A stretch of 64,000 bases of DNA from Microglena sp. YARC (Eukaryota > Chlorophyta > Chlorophyceae > Chlamydomonadales > Chlamydomonadaceae): the NCBI GenBank assembly GCA_022414725.1, contig CM039466.1, positions 33,347,174 through 33,411,173 on the forward strand. Reading direction: 5' to 3'. Under the pieces are notes generated by a model that was not told where the DNA came from, searched no databases, and saw only the letters and a program-made list of their open reading frames with translations. Both the position numbers and the translations under genes were made by a program. Below, piece by piece: positions 34,443 through 46,348 of the stretch (positions within the stretch are counted from its first letter, which is position 1; each line of letters starts with the position of its first letter).

Positions 34443-34577
34443 GGTAAGTGCGCCTACTCCTTTGTAGGAGTTGCAACGCCATTCGAACCGAATCCTCGGT
34501 GTCGCTGGTTTGTGTTGGGGGACCCACCTCTGGGGTGAAATACCTTTCACAACCAGTCACAATTAAAAAAAGGGCTT
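34443..34577 (+). mobile_element. Short retroposon (SINE-like, family D), plus orientation
   Basis: Reverse complement of 4357-4481: GTGCGCCTACTCCTTTGTAG, CATTCGAACCGAATCC, GGTGTCGCTGGTTTGTGT, ending AATTAAAAAAAG. Confidence 0.65.
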
Positions 34578-34722
34578 CGAACAACCATGTTACTCAGTTT
34601 ACAATATTCCCAGCATTCAGTACTACTTAAATACTAAGGAACTTTTTTCCTGCACAATCCTGCAGTGATCATTATATATTTCTAAAGACTTGATTGTAAT
34701 ATCTACATGGCGCCAACAATGT

Positions 34723-35012
34723 TGTTGTACCAGCCATGTTGTAGTGCTCCTCACCAACCAGCCATGTTGAAATATTCCTCGCCTACCAGCCATTTTGTAG
34801 TGCTCCTTACCTACCAGCCATGTTGTGGTGCTCCTCATCTACCAGCCATGTTGTACTGCTCCTTACCTACCAGCCATGTTGTACTGCTCCTCACATACCA
34901 GCCATGTTGTACTGCTCCCCACCTACCAGCCATGTTGTAGTGCTCCTTACCTACCAGACATGTTGTAGTGCTCCTCACCTACCAACCATGTTGTAGTGCT
35001 CCTCACCCACAG
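34723..35012. repeat. Minisatellite, ~28-bp unit, about 10 copies
   Basis: Repeats ACCAGCCATGTTGTAGTGCT followed by CCTCACCT with small changes. Confidence 0.9.
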
Positions 35013-35409
35013 GCCAGGCTTGGAGAATGTGAAATCAAAATACCTCCCACCAAACATTATAAAATCACCGAGACAAAGTGTGAGTCAAAAAAGCTCATCG
35101 AAAACTGGCGTCAGGATCACCCCCACCTGTTACCGCCCCACCCACCCACCCACCCACCCACCCCGCATCCTCGTGTATCATTATTTATTATATCCAGATT
35201 CACCTGCAATTTCACATTTCGAATCAGTGAATGAGAGCGGGAAGTCGGAGACCCACCATATAAGGCGAAAATCCGGATGGTGCATAATACATGTATTACC
35301 AGATAGGAAGGAAGGAAGGAAACAGACCAGTATCCGAGGATAGAGTTTACATCGACATTCACACACAGAAGTGGGCAGGTAGCCTACGGTAAACAATCCC
35401 TACTCAATG

Positions 35410-35515
35410 CTGATGTAATGGGTTTTTTTGCTTTGTGAGTGCTTTTTGTTTAAAGCACAGAGCGAATACACCCCCGCGGTGTCAAGTAGACTTTAACATG
35501 TAATGTAATGCTGTA
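35410..35515 (+). mobile_element. 5'-truncated copy of the LINE 3' end
   Basis: CTGATGTAATGGGTTTTTTT, TTTGTTTAAAGCACAGAG, GCGGTGTCAAGTAGACTTTA, ACATGTAATGTAATG closely match 27268-27385. It shows that the family has moved by target-primed reverse transcription, with truncation at the 5' end. Confidence 0.85.
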
Positions 35516-36151
35516 CACAACCCTGCTCGCATCCCCGGTGGAGTGCTGACCTTTCAAACGTCTCTCACCCTGGTTTAACATGCCAATCCAACCCAATCTT
35601 CCCTCGATGGGTCTACAATTCTCATGTGTATCAGCTTGAACTTGAACTTGGTTACATGTGTACCGATTATTAAAAGTGTATCAGCAGTATGCTTGCATTT
35701 GGCCAGTGCCACCATTATTGCAAGACCCACGACCCCCTGGATGTAACCAAGTCCAAGTTCATGACCACCTGGATGGTACCAAATTAAAATTCAAGCTGAA
35801 GTTCACGACCCCCTCGATTCTACATGTGTGGTGTTTTGACACCCAATTCCTAATCATCCACTGAATTGCTATTAAGAATAAGGATCCAGGTTTCCAACTT
35901 AAATAGTAGCTTTTGAAGCTTGGGAATTTGTGTTTGTGAGTGGTGGTGGTTGGGGGGGGGGGGGGGGGGACTGGTACCATGCTTCCCTAAAAGCAGAAGG
36001 GTGCAGGTATCCCACTTGACAGGATACCTTGGGAAGCTTTAGCTATGGGGGTGGTGGTGGGGGGGGGAGGGGCTGGCACCATGCTTCTTTAGAGATACAA
36101 GGATCCAGGGTCTTCTTAAGGGTCACTTTTGAATGGGCTGCTCGCCACTAT

Positions 36152-36345
36152 TTTTCTTTTTGCTACTAGCAGCAGCTTCTAGGCAGCTCCCTGAGCCAGC
36201 CACTGGGCTAGGCCCCCCAAAATTCAGCAGCACTAGAAAGCTTATTACGTCAGCTTCAAGGTGCACTAGGTTGCTTTAGGTTTGGCTAATTAGCTAGCCA
36301 GGGGAGCTGCCTAGAAGCTGCTGCACGTAGCTGAAAAGAAAAACA
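36152..36345. mobile_element. hAT-like MITE family 2
   Basis: CACTATTTTTCTTTTTGCTA at left and AGCTGAAAAGAAAAACAG at right; inner arms GCAGCAGCTTCTAGGCAGCT / GGAGCTGCCTAGAAGCTGCT. Flanks CTGCTCGC and CTCCTCGC are a probable 8-bp target duplication with one change. Confidence 0.8.
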
Positions 36346-36619
36346 GGGCTCCTCGCTGATGGGACCGCGCCATGAATGGAGGATGTCCCCGTGTATACTC
36401 CAAGTATCTGTCTCCGGGATTGGTGGCGGACATTGTCACGAATTTCTACAAAATGTGATCTGGGGACGGTCATCGACACCGACCCCCCCCCCCCCCCCCC
36501 CCCCGCTGCCGGGGCACGTATAAGCCTGGTAGGAAGCATGCGCATGGATAGAGAGGATATAGTTACATACTCAGCAAAAATCAATGCCGAGATTGAACAG
36601 CGCCAGGGCAGCTGGACAG

Positions 36620-37340
36620 TTTTATAACAGTAAGGGTTTGGGCAACATGTCCCTCAGAACCTGGTCCAGGAGGTGACCTCCAAAAAAGCGTACGAAAGAG
36701 CAAATTAAAAGGCTTGACAACAAGCAAAGCGAACTACCAAGGCATAGAGAAACTAGCGAATTAAGTGTATATTGTAGAAGGGCTGAGAGTTGGCGAGGCC
36801 TAAAAAGCGAGATTCTACAAGAAGACGTTAAGGACAAAAGGCACAGGAAAAACACCAAACAAACAAGGAGAGAGGCATAGAGCTCTAAAAAGGCGTCCTT
36901 AACACTCCCTATCTAAAGGCAATCACAAGGCCAAGCCGTCAGCCAAAACGCCACAAGGAAAAGCAAAGCTAAGAAAGGACACTTAACAACCTAAGCACAA
37001 CTACTAACACGATAAAAAGCGTGAGGAAAAGCGAAAGACCAAGACCAGCGGGGAAAAGCTAAGAGAGTCCAAAGCCTATCTTTCAAGAAACCATCAAGCT
37101 AAAGGACGGAGAAAGGGCACAGGAGAGCAGTCAGATAGGTCAAGAGTCAAACGGAGACTCGATAAGTGAAAACAGAAGCTACCCCCATCACCTACACCGC
37201 CACAAACAAGACGGTTGCTACAAAGGGACAAGAACAAATCCAAGCTAGTCATCCAGGCTGTCAACGAGGATCAGGGGAAGAAGCTCATTCTGGGAGAGAA
37301 GCAAATGGTCAGGGGAATGGTCCTGGGCCATCGGAGGATC
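36620..37340 (+). repeat. Dispersed repeat with a possible decayed ORF
   Basis: A ~130-bp part (37215-37350) is nearly identical to 58008-58145. One frame of it reads [11 protein letters not shown] then [20 protein letters not shown] and a stop, which looks like the end of a transposon-borne protein. Upstream frames are Lys/Arg-rich but interrupted. Class unknown. Confidence 0.5.
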
Positions 37341-37481
37341 CGCCACTGACATATGTGGAGGGTTGGGAACTCCCATGTTAACACGGGACCCACCATGGCT
37401 GATGAAGGGGTGATCATCTCCCACCATGGATAGGGTGGATGTCGCTATAACCACAGTGGGGCATTAAGTTCAGATCTCCCC

Positions 37482-37691
37482 AGCCCCTTTCAGTGATATA
37501 CATTGGTCTAGTGGTTGACAAAATCACTATGAGAATGAAGAGTCGGGGGTTCGATTCCCCCTTTGGTCGCTCTTGGCGTTGCAGGTCGTTGTCAACCGCG
37601 ATGGTAGCTTGTCCAGTTGAGGTAGAAGACCGCTCCCTACCCGCGTACGACGGGTTCCCTTCACACCACGCCCCACCAGGCGTTATCATTG
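37482..37691 (+). mobile_element. tRNA-derived SINE family A inserted at the MYND gene stop codon
   Basis: Head CCTTTCAGTGATATACATTG, A-box TTGGTCTAGTGG, B-box GGGGGTTCGATTCCCCC, tail CCACCAGGCGTTATCATTG. Flanked by a perfect 12-bp duplication TCAGATCTCCCC (37470-37481, 37692-37703). The duplicated sequence begins with the TCA that is the stop codon (TGA, minus) of the MYND gene. Confidence 0.9.
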
Positions 37692-40600
37692 TCAGATCTC
37701 CCCGTTGATTGAAGCCAAAATACCATCAACGGGGTAGTAACCCATTTTGTAGGACTCTAGGGGCATGCAAACGTTTGGTATCATCGAGTCATTGCTGCAG
37801 GTTATCACGATAAAGCCGTAGGGATCATCTGCCTGCTGGTTGTTCTTCTTCAACGTTTGCAATGCGTCTTGAACATCCGGTGTGTCCACTTCTGGAAGCT
37901 CCACTGCAATGGCATCCACAGGAATCACCTTGTAATGCTGGACCTGGGAGTGCCAAGGGGTAGTGCATGCTCAGCGTTGACAGTCTTGTGGCGGCTCAAA
38001 GTTGAAGTGGCCTGACCAAATCAATCAAATCTATCCGTGACAAAGGGAAGCCAGCCTCCAACAACAGAAGCATCCAACAACTTGCACAAATTCCTGTACA
38101 AATGGGATTAAACACTTTCCCATTCACTTGAACTTGAACTTGGTTACACAGCTTCAGCAAGCAATTTGGCTGCTCGCCGTCATCGGCAGTAAAAAAGATT
38201 ACCAGGATAATGAAAACTTGAACAAATCACTTTTTTTAGATTAGCTTAGCTAGTCTATAAGCTTTGGGTTCATCGTCTTTCTTTTCTTTTACTTTACTCT
38301 TTGTCACTTTTTTTTTTTCCTTTTCCTTCTCGAATCTAGGGTATAGCATCCTTCCTGTCAAGAAACTGCCACGTGTTTAAATGGCCACGAGTTCACAACC
38401 AGGTGTTACTAGATGACGCTGGCATCGTCCGAAACCATTGGACCGGCAGGAAGGAATGGCGCATGGGTAGATGTAGGCGCAGGCGCAAACGCAGGAAGTG
38501 ATTAGCGAGGTCGGAGACCAATCTAAACGAGGCTGATAAGGAAGCCTATCCATATTTGACACAGTCGTTACAGTAGGATAACACACGAACAACACGAGAC
38601 TGGACGCATTAGTTTCCAGAGAAGATGAAGTCTGGATATTTTGTTGCGAATAATTTTGCTCGCTCCGTACTTTTCTAGTGTCTGCGCCTGCAATTCGCAT
38701 GCGCTATGCAGTACCTACGAATTAATCGGTAAAAGAAGATCTGAAGGAGCAGGACCTGGCACATGGTGAAATGATGAGCGAGGAGAGAGATAGGCGCAAC
38801 CTCTCAGCCTCGAGACGTCCCACGACAACCTGCATGCTCCATGAAAACACTGGACGAGGCTGTATAGATTGCCTCGCCATTGATGAAAGAGACGTAACTG
38901 CAGGGTTTTACTCGGGAACAAACGAGACTGAGTACGCTTGATGTTTCAGAAATAATGAAGTCGTGAGATTTTGTTGCGAGTATCTCTTCACTCGTTTCCT
39001 ACTTCTGTAGCGCCTGCGCCTGCAGCTCGCATGGATAGAAGAAGGCCAAGACCGCACCAGCACCAGCTCGTGGGATCAAGGTGGGTAACAGGCTCCATCA
39101 ACTCCGCCATTGAAGAAGGGTTAAGCACCAGAATTTTGCTAGGCACGAAGCAAGGTGTTCGCATGATTGGAATAATTGTCGAATTACTAGGTGTTGCGAG
39201 TCTCTCCCCAAGCACCTGCACCTGCTGCTACGATGCGCCATGCGGCAGCTGAAATTTTGATGAAAGACCGAAGCTGGAAATGAGGCTCCAGCACCTCCAC
39301 CATTAAACGAGGCTAGAGCAAGTCAGACAGAAATGATTCTGCCCGAATGATTGTGCAAGTTCATAGGTTGTTGCTACTATTTCCCCCTCGCTCCCCCACT
39401 TATCAAGCGCCTGCGCCTCCAGTAGCATGCGCCATTCGGCACGTAGAAGTTCATAAATTCGCTCGTGCCCAGGTCTTGCCGGTCAACTGGTTTCGGACAT
39501 TGCCAGCGTTATCTCCTAAACCCCACTCAACACGTGGCACTTGCACCGTTGGCAGACAGTTGGCTTGTGGCATATCTCCTGTTTCCTGCTTTTCATTATC
39601 GGCGAAGCCCCCTCGCGCCCCCCCCCCCCCCCCCTCCCTGGAAGCTAATCTTCCTCGGCCACTACGTGCCGGCTGTTCTTTTCCTTTTTTCCTTTTTTTC
39701 TTATCATATATTCCTCTTCTTCTGAACGAAAAAAACAGTACACAAAAAAGAACCTGGGAATAAATGGGATTAAACACTATCCCAGCCACAAACACAAACA
39801 TTTACAGAAACACGTACAAACTTACTTTGAAGTAAGGCCTCTTCTCCAAGCGATCAGTAATCAAGACAATGATATGAGTATCACGTTTCTTCTCTAGCAG
39901 GGTGATCATCAGGAATTGAAGCTGGACTGTCACACAGTTGACCCACTGGCTCTGACGTTTTAACACGCGAGCCCCTTCATCACCTAGTGCCTCCTCACAT
40001 AGCTTGAGTGAGCGCTGATTTTTCTTGCAACTTGAGGGCATGTTTAAAGGGGCAAGTGGGACGGGCAATTAGTGAAAGCATGGGTGGAGTGTGAGCAGTT
40101 TGTTTTTGAAGGAAAATTACTTCCCCCCTTTCATCGCAATATTGGTTCTCGAGCTAGTTGCCCAGAATCCAGATAGGAAAAAATCACAGGATTTGAAAAT
40201 CCCTTAGAATTCAAGATCAAAAATTCAAATTCAAAAATGGTGTCGTCTGCCGGTCTGCAAGTTTTAATCCTTGTACTTGAACTTATGATATATATTTGAT
40301 AAGGGTTAGACTGCAGGGTAATTCAAAGCGCGCACTTTTGCGCTTTTGAGCGCTGACTTTTTGACCCCCTCTGCGCTTTAAGCGCAGTTTGTTGCAACCC
40401 CCTGTGGGCGCAGCAAGCAATTTTTGCGCTTTTTGCACTACAAAGCGCAGTTTTTTTGTTTTCAAGTGCGCTAAAGCGCTGGCCAATTTGGCCATTTGAA
40501 GTACCCGTTAGACTGCACATAGGCGGTCAGCTAATCTATCTGGGAATTTGCTAAACTGCCCAAACCTGTATGGTTTTTCAATATGCATGCAAGGGTGAGG

Positions 40601-43225
40601 TGAAGTATGCTTATAATGTACAAACCATGCCCTTATCTTGGAATTGGAAGACGGCGAGCAGCTTAATTCCTGGCTGAAGCTATGTTACAAAGTTCAAGTT
40701 CAAATAGCAATTCAATTGATTATGATCGCAAGACCAAGCTATGTAATCAAACTAAAATAGTTACACCTATCGCAACTTGTAAAATATCGCAGCTAAAAAA
40801 ACTGAGTGTGAGCAGGGCAGTAAACATGGGTGGGTTGTGAGCAGGACTGTGAGCATAGGTTGAGTCAGTGATTTTTTTTTTAAATCTGAAAGTGGGTTTC
40901 TTCTAGCTTGATGGTTTTAGGCTTCCTCCAGGGACAGCATTTTAGTGCTTTCTGTAGCTTTTTGTAGCTTTTTAGGGCCATTGAGGGCACACAAAAAAAC
41001 TGTGAGCGGGGCAAGACATATGTAATCAAACTAAATTAATTACACCTATCCAGGGTACTACTAAGCACGCGGTGCCGCGCTGCCTTTTTGAGCCCCTCTG
41101 CGCGTTTCGCACAGTTTTTTCAACCCCCTGTGGGCGCAACACACAGTTTTTGCGCTTTTTGCACTAAAAAGCGCTGACCAATTTGACGTAAGTGCGCTTT
41201 AAGCGCTGACCAATTTGGCAAGAAGTCGTACCCTGCACCTATCCTATTAACTTGAACTTGAACTTGAATTTGAACTTGGTTACATAGCTTCAGCCAGCAA
41301 TTTGGCTGCTCGCCGTCTTCGGCATTGAACAAAAAAGTATCACCAGGGAAATAGCCAATCCTATTATATTCTATCTATTCTGATCAAGACATGTCTTTAA
41401 ACTGTCTAATCTGTTTAGTATGCTCCCTGTTTGCGCCCAGGGGGGATTGGAATCCGAAATGAAGAACGGAAGGCTTGTTCTACCCATACCGTCGCCCCCC
41501 TGCACATTTAAACCAGTCCTCGCGCCCTTGCTTCCACACACTTGCTGCAATGCACCTGCTGAGCCTTGACCTATCACTGGGAAGATACTGGGTGTATTTC
41601 TTCTCGCCAGGAGCATTTGGGCATATACCATACTCAGGTTGGTTGGTGAGTGGCTTGGTTGGTTGGTTGGTTGGTTGGGCATTTTGGCATACCATACTCA
41701 GGTTTGTTGGTTGGTTGGCCAGTGGCTTGGTTGGTTGGTTGGTTGAGCATTTGGGCATAAAAATTGAAAATTGAAAAATTGTACATCCAAGAATTGCCAC
41801 AGAATGACCTCTAAGGACGTGCCCAATGGGAAGGGAACCGCCTCGTAAGTATGCGATGGACGGGCTTACATCACACCTAGAGTCCACCTACCGTGCCGGT
41901 CGACGACCCTGCGGACGGGCCCAGATGACCTCGTTGGGGTTCGAACCAGAGACCTGATAGGACCCCGCATCTGCTTCGTCCGGCCCGGGATCACTCTACG
42001 ATAGAGCCATCCCGTTCCGAACGGGGATATTTGGGCATACCATACTCATGTTGGTTGGTTGGCCAGTGGCTTGGTTGGTTGGTTGGTTGAGCATTAGGGC
42101 ATACCATACTCATGTTGGTTGGTTGGTTGGTTGGCCAGTGGCTTGGTTGGTTGGTTAGTTGGTTGGTTGGTTGGTTGGTTGGTTGGTTGGTTGGTTGGTT
42201 GGTTGGTTGGGCATTTGGGCATACCATCCTCAGGTTGGTTGGTTGGTTGGCCAGTGGCTTGGTTGGTTGGTTGGTTGGTTGAGCATTTGGGCATACCATA
42301 CTCATGTTGGTTGGTTGATTGGTTGGTTGGTTGGTCAGTGGCTTGGTTGGTTAGTTGGTTGGGCATTTGGGCATACCATACTCATGTTGGTTGGTTGGTT
42401 GGCCAGTGGCTTGGTTGGTTGGTTGGTTGGGCATTTGGGCATACCATACCCAGGTTGGTTGGTTGGTTGGTTGGTTGGTTGGTTGGTTGGTTGGGCATAC
42501 CATACTCAGGTTGGTTGGTTGGTTGGTCAGTGGCTTGGTTGGTTGGTTGGCTGGTTGGTTGGTTGGGCATTTGGGCATACCATACTCAGACATGTTGAAC
42601 TATTTGAGGAAAACACGACTGTCGAATTAGACCCCCAGCCGCCTAGAGTGTGATCAGGGCAGGGTTTCTTGTCGAAGATTCACGTCTGTGAATTTGTGAG
42701 GATGGAGACTGCTGGAGTTCGAGGGGAGGGGGGGGGGGGGGGGGGGGGGAGCGGTTACTGTCCGAGTGAGTGACCAACTGCCACTGGCCATGCAAAACTA
42801 GGTCAGCCAGGCCAGATCACTGGACCTTCACTGAACCAGTTTCAGGCCAAATCCAGCCCATAGGGCTGGTACCACATGGCATGTTTAGGTGATGGCATGA
42901 GCATGGACTGGCCTGGCAGGCTGGCATGGTATGACATGGTGAACCCTTGCTGGTGATGGCATGCATGACGGTGAATGGCATAGGATGGCATGGCATGGTG
43001 ATGGCATGGTAATAGCAGGCATGGCATGGCATGATGGAAATCTCACATGGTTTTGTGCTGTGGCCAGTCTGCCTTCTGGCATTCCCCTCCACAGTATGAG
43101 GCACTTAGGCAGAGCGAGCACCATTTAAGCTTCTTGTCGCGCCCCCCCACCAGGCCGCATACTTCACACGTTTTCTCCAGTTTGTGAAACGACCCGGGCG
43201 CAGTGCTGCCGCTGGCGCCGCTCAC
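37692..43225 (-). CDS. MYND-type zinc-finger protein
   Basis: Minus-strand exons end 43047, 40030-39826 and 37943-37692 (TGA). The first encodes [40 protein letters not shown] and stops in phase 2. Joining to the acceptor at 40030 completes an Ile and then Cys, giving HKTIC, the last zinc ligand of the MYND finger; exon 2 length (205 = 1+204) fits. Exon 2 reads [20 protein letters not shown], then [23 protein letters not shown]; exon 3 reads [20 protein letters not shown] ... [19 protein letters not shown] fingers bind proline-rich partner proteins. The regions after the finger are unassigned. The start is unresolved: the frame at 43225 opens with GTG, and an upstream exon or acceptor is likely. 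Introns of ~1.9 and ~3.0 kb hold MITEs, a SINE and satellites. Confidence 0.8.
38120..39440. repeat. Intron 2 of the MYND gene: repeat family F plus degenerate ~300-bp tandem repeat
   Basis: Family F copy at 38123-38240. Then blocks like GATTTTGTTGCGAGTATCTC and GTAGCGCCTGCGCCTGCAGC recur at ~38640, 38970, 39190 and 39360, each with GAGGCT- motifs between them. No coding signal seen apart from the MYND exons. Confidence 0.5.
40313..40506. mobile_element. hAT-like MITE family 1
   Basis: GCAGGGTAATTCAAAGCGCG ... AAGTACCC with perfect flanking 8-bp repeat GTTAGACT (40305-40312, 40507-40514). Confidence 0.8.
41051..41235. mobile_element. hAT-like MITE family 1
   Basis: Terminal inverted repeats CAGGGTACTAC / GTCGTACCCTG, perfect 8-bp target duplication CACCTATC (41043-41050, 41236-41243). 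Confidence 0.9.
41255..41360 (+). repeat. Dispersed repeat family F
   Basis: AACTTGAACTTGAACTTGAA ... CTTCAGCCAGCAATTTGGCT, GCTCGCCGTCTTCGGCA, as at 1285 and 38123. An inverted copy lies at 40640-40700. Confidence 0.65.
41636..42590. repeat. (TTGG)n higher-order minisatellite interrupted by a SINE
   Basis: Blocks of TTGGTTGGTTGG alternate with GGGCATTTGGGCATACCATA and CCAGTGGCTTGG. The array is split by 41780-42025. Stop-free frames on both strands ([20 protein letters not shown]) are simple consequences of the repeat. Confidence 0.9.
41795..42022 (-). mobile_element. tRNA-related SINE, family C
   Basis: On the minus strand: TCGGAACGGGATGGCTCTAT, a B-box GGTTCGAACCCC, then GGGCCCGTCCGCAGGGTCGT and ACCGGCACGGTAGG. 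Inserted in the (TTGG)n array. Partial copy at 22195-22337. Confidence 0.7.
42820..43040. repeat. (GGCATGGCAT)-type simple repeat
   Basis: Degenerate ATGGCATGGCATGGTGATGG repeats fill the intron just downstream of the MYND exon donor. Confidence 0.7.
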
Positions 43226-43264
43226 CGAAAGAAGGAAGGAGTATGAGCGAGATAAGTCTTCAGC

Positions 43265-43445
43265 GTAAACGGAAAAAAGCTTAAGCTGTCACGGGCAGGG
43301 TAGGGCATTGGGCGAAAGGGCAAGGAGAGCTGGGAGATCCAGAGAGAGCGAAGTAATCAACGGAAAAAAGCTTTAGCTGTCACGGGCAGGGTAGGGCATG
43401 GGGCGAAAGGGCAAGGAGAGCTGGGAGATCCAGAGAAGAGCGAAG
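43265..43445. repeat. Direct repeat, 2 x ~98 bp, 5' of the MYND exon
   Basis: AACGGAAAAAAGCTTAAGCT, GTCACGGGCAGGGTAGGGCA and GGCGAAAGGGCAAGGAGAGC occur twice with few differences. It may be 5' UTR, promoter or intron of the MYND gene. Confidence 0.85.
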
Positions 43446-43988
43446 TAAGTAGCTAGTAGCTACCACCCGAGCATTCCGTAGCGGAATAGCTACAAAACAT
43501 TGAACAACTTGTACGAAGGATCTTGGCCGCTGCGATGCTGGTACCTCAAGTCATGAGAACGCAAACTATGAGCCAAATGTTTGGGTGCGGAGGTGGCCGG
43601 AATCGTTCAAACAGGGACAGGCAGACTGACAGACTGGCCACGGGTGGAACTGTAGGCTCCAGCCCCGGGATCCTGGGGCTTTTCCGCTGTAGCCCCTCCT
43701 GATATCATGTGGCTGGGGAAGTCCCTCTAGCCTATTTGACTACCCTGGACTGTAACAACATACATAAACCCACACTTGTACGCTCTTTTGTTCAGTTCAT
43801 CAGTGCTTTTTCTGTTTAGCCCCTCCTGAAGTCATGATTGGGCAAGTCCATTTAGCCCATTGAATATGATGTTTGGCTTACGAGCTCATACCCCGACAAA
43901 AGAGAAAGGGCAAGTGCTGCGATATGAATACAATGGGGGACGAAGCACACTTCCTCCTAGAATGACCCATCTACTCACAAGTCACAAC

Positions 43989-44183
43989 CAGGGTACTATT
44001 TCTTGCCAAATTGGTCAGCGCTTATAGCGCACAAACGTCAAATTGGTCAGCGCTTTTTAGTGCCAAAAGCGCAAAAACTGCTCGCTGCGCCCAAAGGGAG
44101 TTGAAAAAACTGCGCGAAGCGCCCACAGGGACTCAGAAAGGCAGCGCTGCACCGTGCTGCAGGGTGCGCTTAGTAGTACCCTG
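43989..44183. mobile_element. hAT-like MITE family 1
   Basis: CAGGGTACTA / TAGTACCCTG ends, perfect 8-bp duplication GTCACAAC (43981-43988, 44184-44191). Body inverted relative to 41051 and 57729. Confidence 0.92.
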
Positions 44184-44806
44184 GTCACAACCACGCCTCC
44201 AATTATGCGAGCTTTTGGGTGATAATACAACCATTAGCGAGCATCAGGAAGTTGTAATGTAAGTTCTTTACAACGGCATAGGCTCGATAGCGGAGAAGAT
44301 ACTATTAAGCGCAACAGGCGCAATCATATAGAATAGGGATGTGTACTGCAAGGTACTGCAGTCACGTGCAGGCCACAGCTAGCCTGTGGCCTGGCGGCAG
44401 GCAACACGGGTCCTGGAGGAAGTAGGTACCGGTGTGCGCTATGCCAACTCAGAGACTGATATATAAATCAGTAAATAACAGGAAGAGGTGAAATTTTGAA
44501 ATTGTTACATCCGAGTAATGTGCCACTCTCAGGATGAAGTTAAGGACACCACGCACTGCGACGCAGTGACTGCTTAAGCCGGAGCTAGCAGTAAGGAAGA
44601 GGTGACACAATATCACCCAAGGCACGCAACTATATTGATCACCAACCATGATACCATGATTTATTGATTTGCAACATCTTTGAAAACACCGACCATGCTA
44701 GCATAATGTAGAATTGTAGATAGATTCATCGTTGGATGCCATCGACTAAGAAAGCGTACACTAAGCAGAACGTAGTGAAAGAATTGTTTCATACAAAGCA
44801 ATAAAT

Positions 44807-45016
44807 ATGTATCGTATGGAATTAGTGCTGATCATAATGCTTGCTTGCTACAATCTTCCTTGCTTGCTGCAATATTGCCTTACTTTTTCTGATGATTTGT
44901 TGAAAGACCCCGAATGTTGTGGAGCGGGCTTGTCTTGGGCCAACAATGTCTTGTCATGTAACATTGGGGTCTCACGCCCCCCTGAAGAGGGGGCTCCGCC
45001 AAAAAAAGGTGTGTAG
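44807..45016 (+). CDS. Small open frame of 69 codons with hydrophobic N-terminus
   Basis: The frame starts MYRMELVLIIMLACYNLPCL, which could pass as a signal peptide, and has several Cys later. Its C-terminal part runs into a fragment of dispersed repeat family E (CCCCCTGAAGAGGGGGCTCC, 44970-45005). No family is recognised and it may not be a gene. Confidence 0.15.
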   Translation: MYRMELVLIIMLACYNLPCLLQYCLTFSDDLLKDPECCGAGLSWANNVLSCNIGVSRPPEEGAPPKKGV

Positions 45017-45206
45017 ATTATGGTTGGAAGATGCAGACACAAATGTTTTGTGTTTTTAGAGGACCTTACAGCTCAATTTATTCAATGGCCATTACATTCT
45101 GTAACTAGTACTCATATCATATATATATATATCACCTACACCGGGTGTACAAAAAAAGGAGGGACACCTCTGGGACACCCATCCCTACAGAACCCGAGGA
45201 GGGCTG

Positions 45207-45238
<32 letters not shown>

Positions 45239-45701
45239 TTCAAATAGAAATACCCCCTTTTTGAAAAACTTAGATATGGATTCTGGGGGGTTACAATATG
45301 GCGCACACAATGGTATCCTCGGAATTCCCATACAGGGATTTTCTGTTAGTCACCCATTCACTCACCCACTCACCCATTCATCCACCCACACGCTCATTGA
45401 CCCACCCACACACCCAAGGGGTAGATAAATTTGCACGAGGTCAAAAGTGGTGCCAATGGACTGCCCGTGCCAAGGCCTACTCAAGGGTGGTCTCAGAATG
45501 TCATTTGGAGGTCTGAGTAATAAGTTAGAAAAAAAACGAGGAAGGCTGACCCCCCCCCCCCCCTCCCTCCCTAAAGGTGCTCAGAATGACCTGAAAGATG
45601 TCTCATACTATCGCCATGTTACATGCCATTACAGCCCCATTATCAGACAAATCGATCGGGAGAAGTAAAAATTTGGAGGCCTTGACACCTCCTGCCTACA
45701 C

Positions 45702-45924
45702 CAGTGTTTCATTTTTCGACGACGCGTCACCATTCCGTCGCCATTCCGTAGAATGCTACACCCCCCGGACCCCCCGATACCGGGACGCGCTGCCCCCCGA
45801 CCCCCCCAGGCTCCGCGCTTTGCGCTCCGCCATGCGATGGCTACGCAACTATCCTGAAAGCAGGTTTTAGTAGCCCAAGTAGCTACTCAACCTGGACTAC
45901 AGAAATCTGAAATAAAAAACACTG
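45702..45924. mobile_element. hAT-like MITE family 3 (CAGTGTTT ends)
   Basis: CAGTGTTTCATTTTT / AATAAAAAACACTG ends and a perfect 8-bp duplication GCCTACAC (45694-45701, 45925-45932). Shares ends and inner CGACGACGCGTC and TGGCTACGCAACTATCCTGA-type blocks with the 1.1-kb element at 188-1281. Confidence 0.9.
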
Positions 45925-46084
45925 GCCTACACCCTGTTATTCCCGGCACCCCCCTCTTTACACCTTCTCAGGTATGCTTCCTCCCGTGGTTGACGACCTC
46001 ACGCCTTGTAACAAGGCATACTATTTATTAATTTATCCCAAAGTACTGCCAGTAACAGGGTTTTCGGCTCGCCCAGGTCACGAG

Positions 46085-46278
46085 CATAGTTTTTCTTTTC
46101 AGCTACGAGCAGCAGCTTCTAGGCAGCTCCCTGAGCCAGCCACTGGGCTAAGCCCCCAAAATTTCAGCAGTGCTGGAAAGAAAAATTGTCGGCTTACAGC
46201 CGCACTACATTGCTGCAGGTTTGGCTGGGAAGCCAGCTGCCTGGAAGCTGCTGCTGGTGGCTGAAAAGAAAAGCTATG
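46085..46278. mobile_element. hAT-like MITE family 2
   Basis: CATAGTTTTTCTTTTCAGCT at left and AGCTGAAAAGAAAAGCTATG-like right end; flanking GTCACGAG / GTCACGAA (46077-46084, 46279-46286). Confidence 0.85.
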
Positions 46279-46348
46279 GTCACGAAGCAGTAACAGGCTT
46301 TTCGGATCAACCAGGTCACTAACGTCGGAGAATACATTATCACTGTAC

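Noticed and set aside
41636..42653. Long open frames of WLVGWLVG / NQPTNQPT in the (TTGG)n array
   Set aside because: They arise on both strands from the simple repeat; no start context, codon bias or domain.
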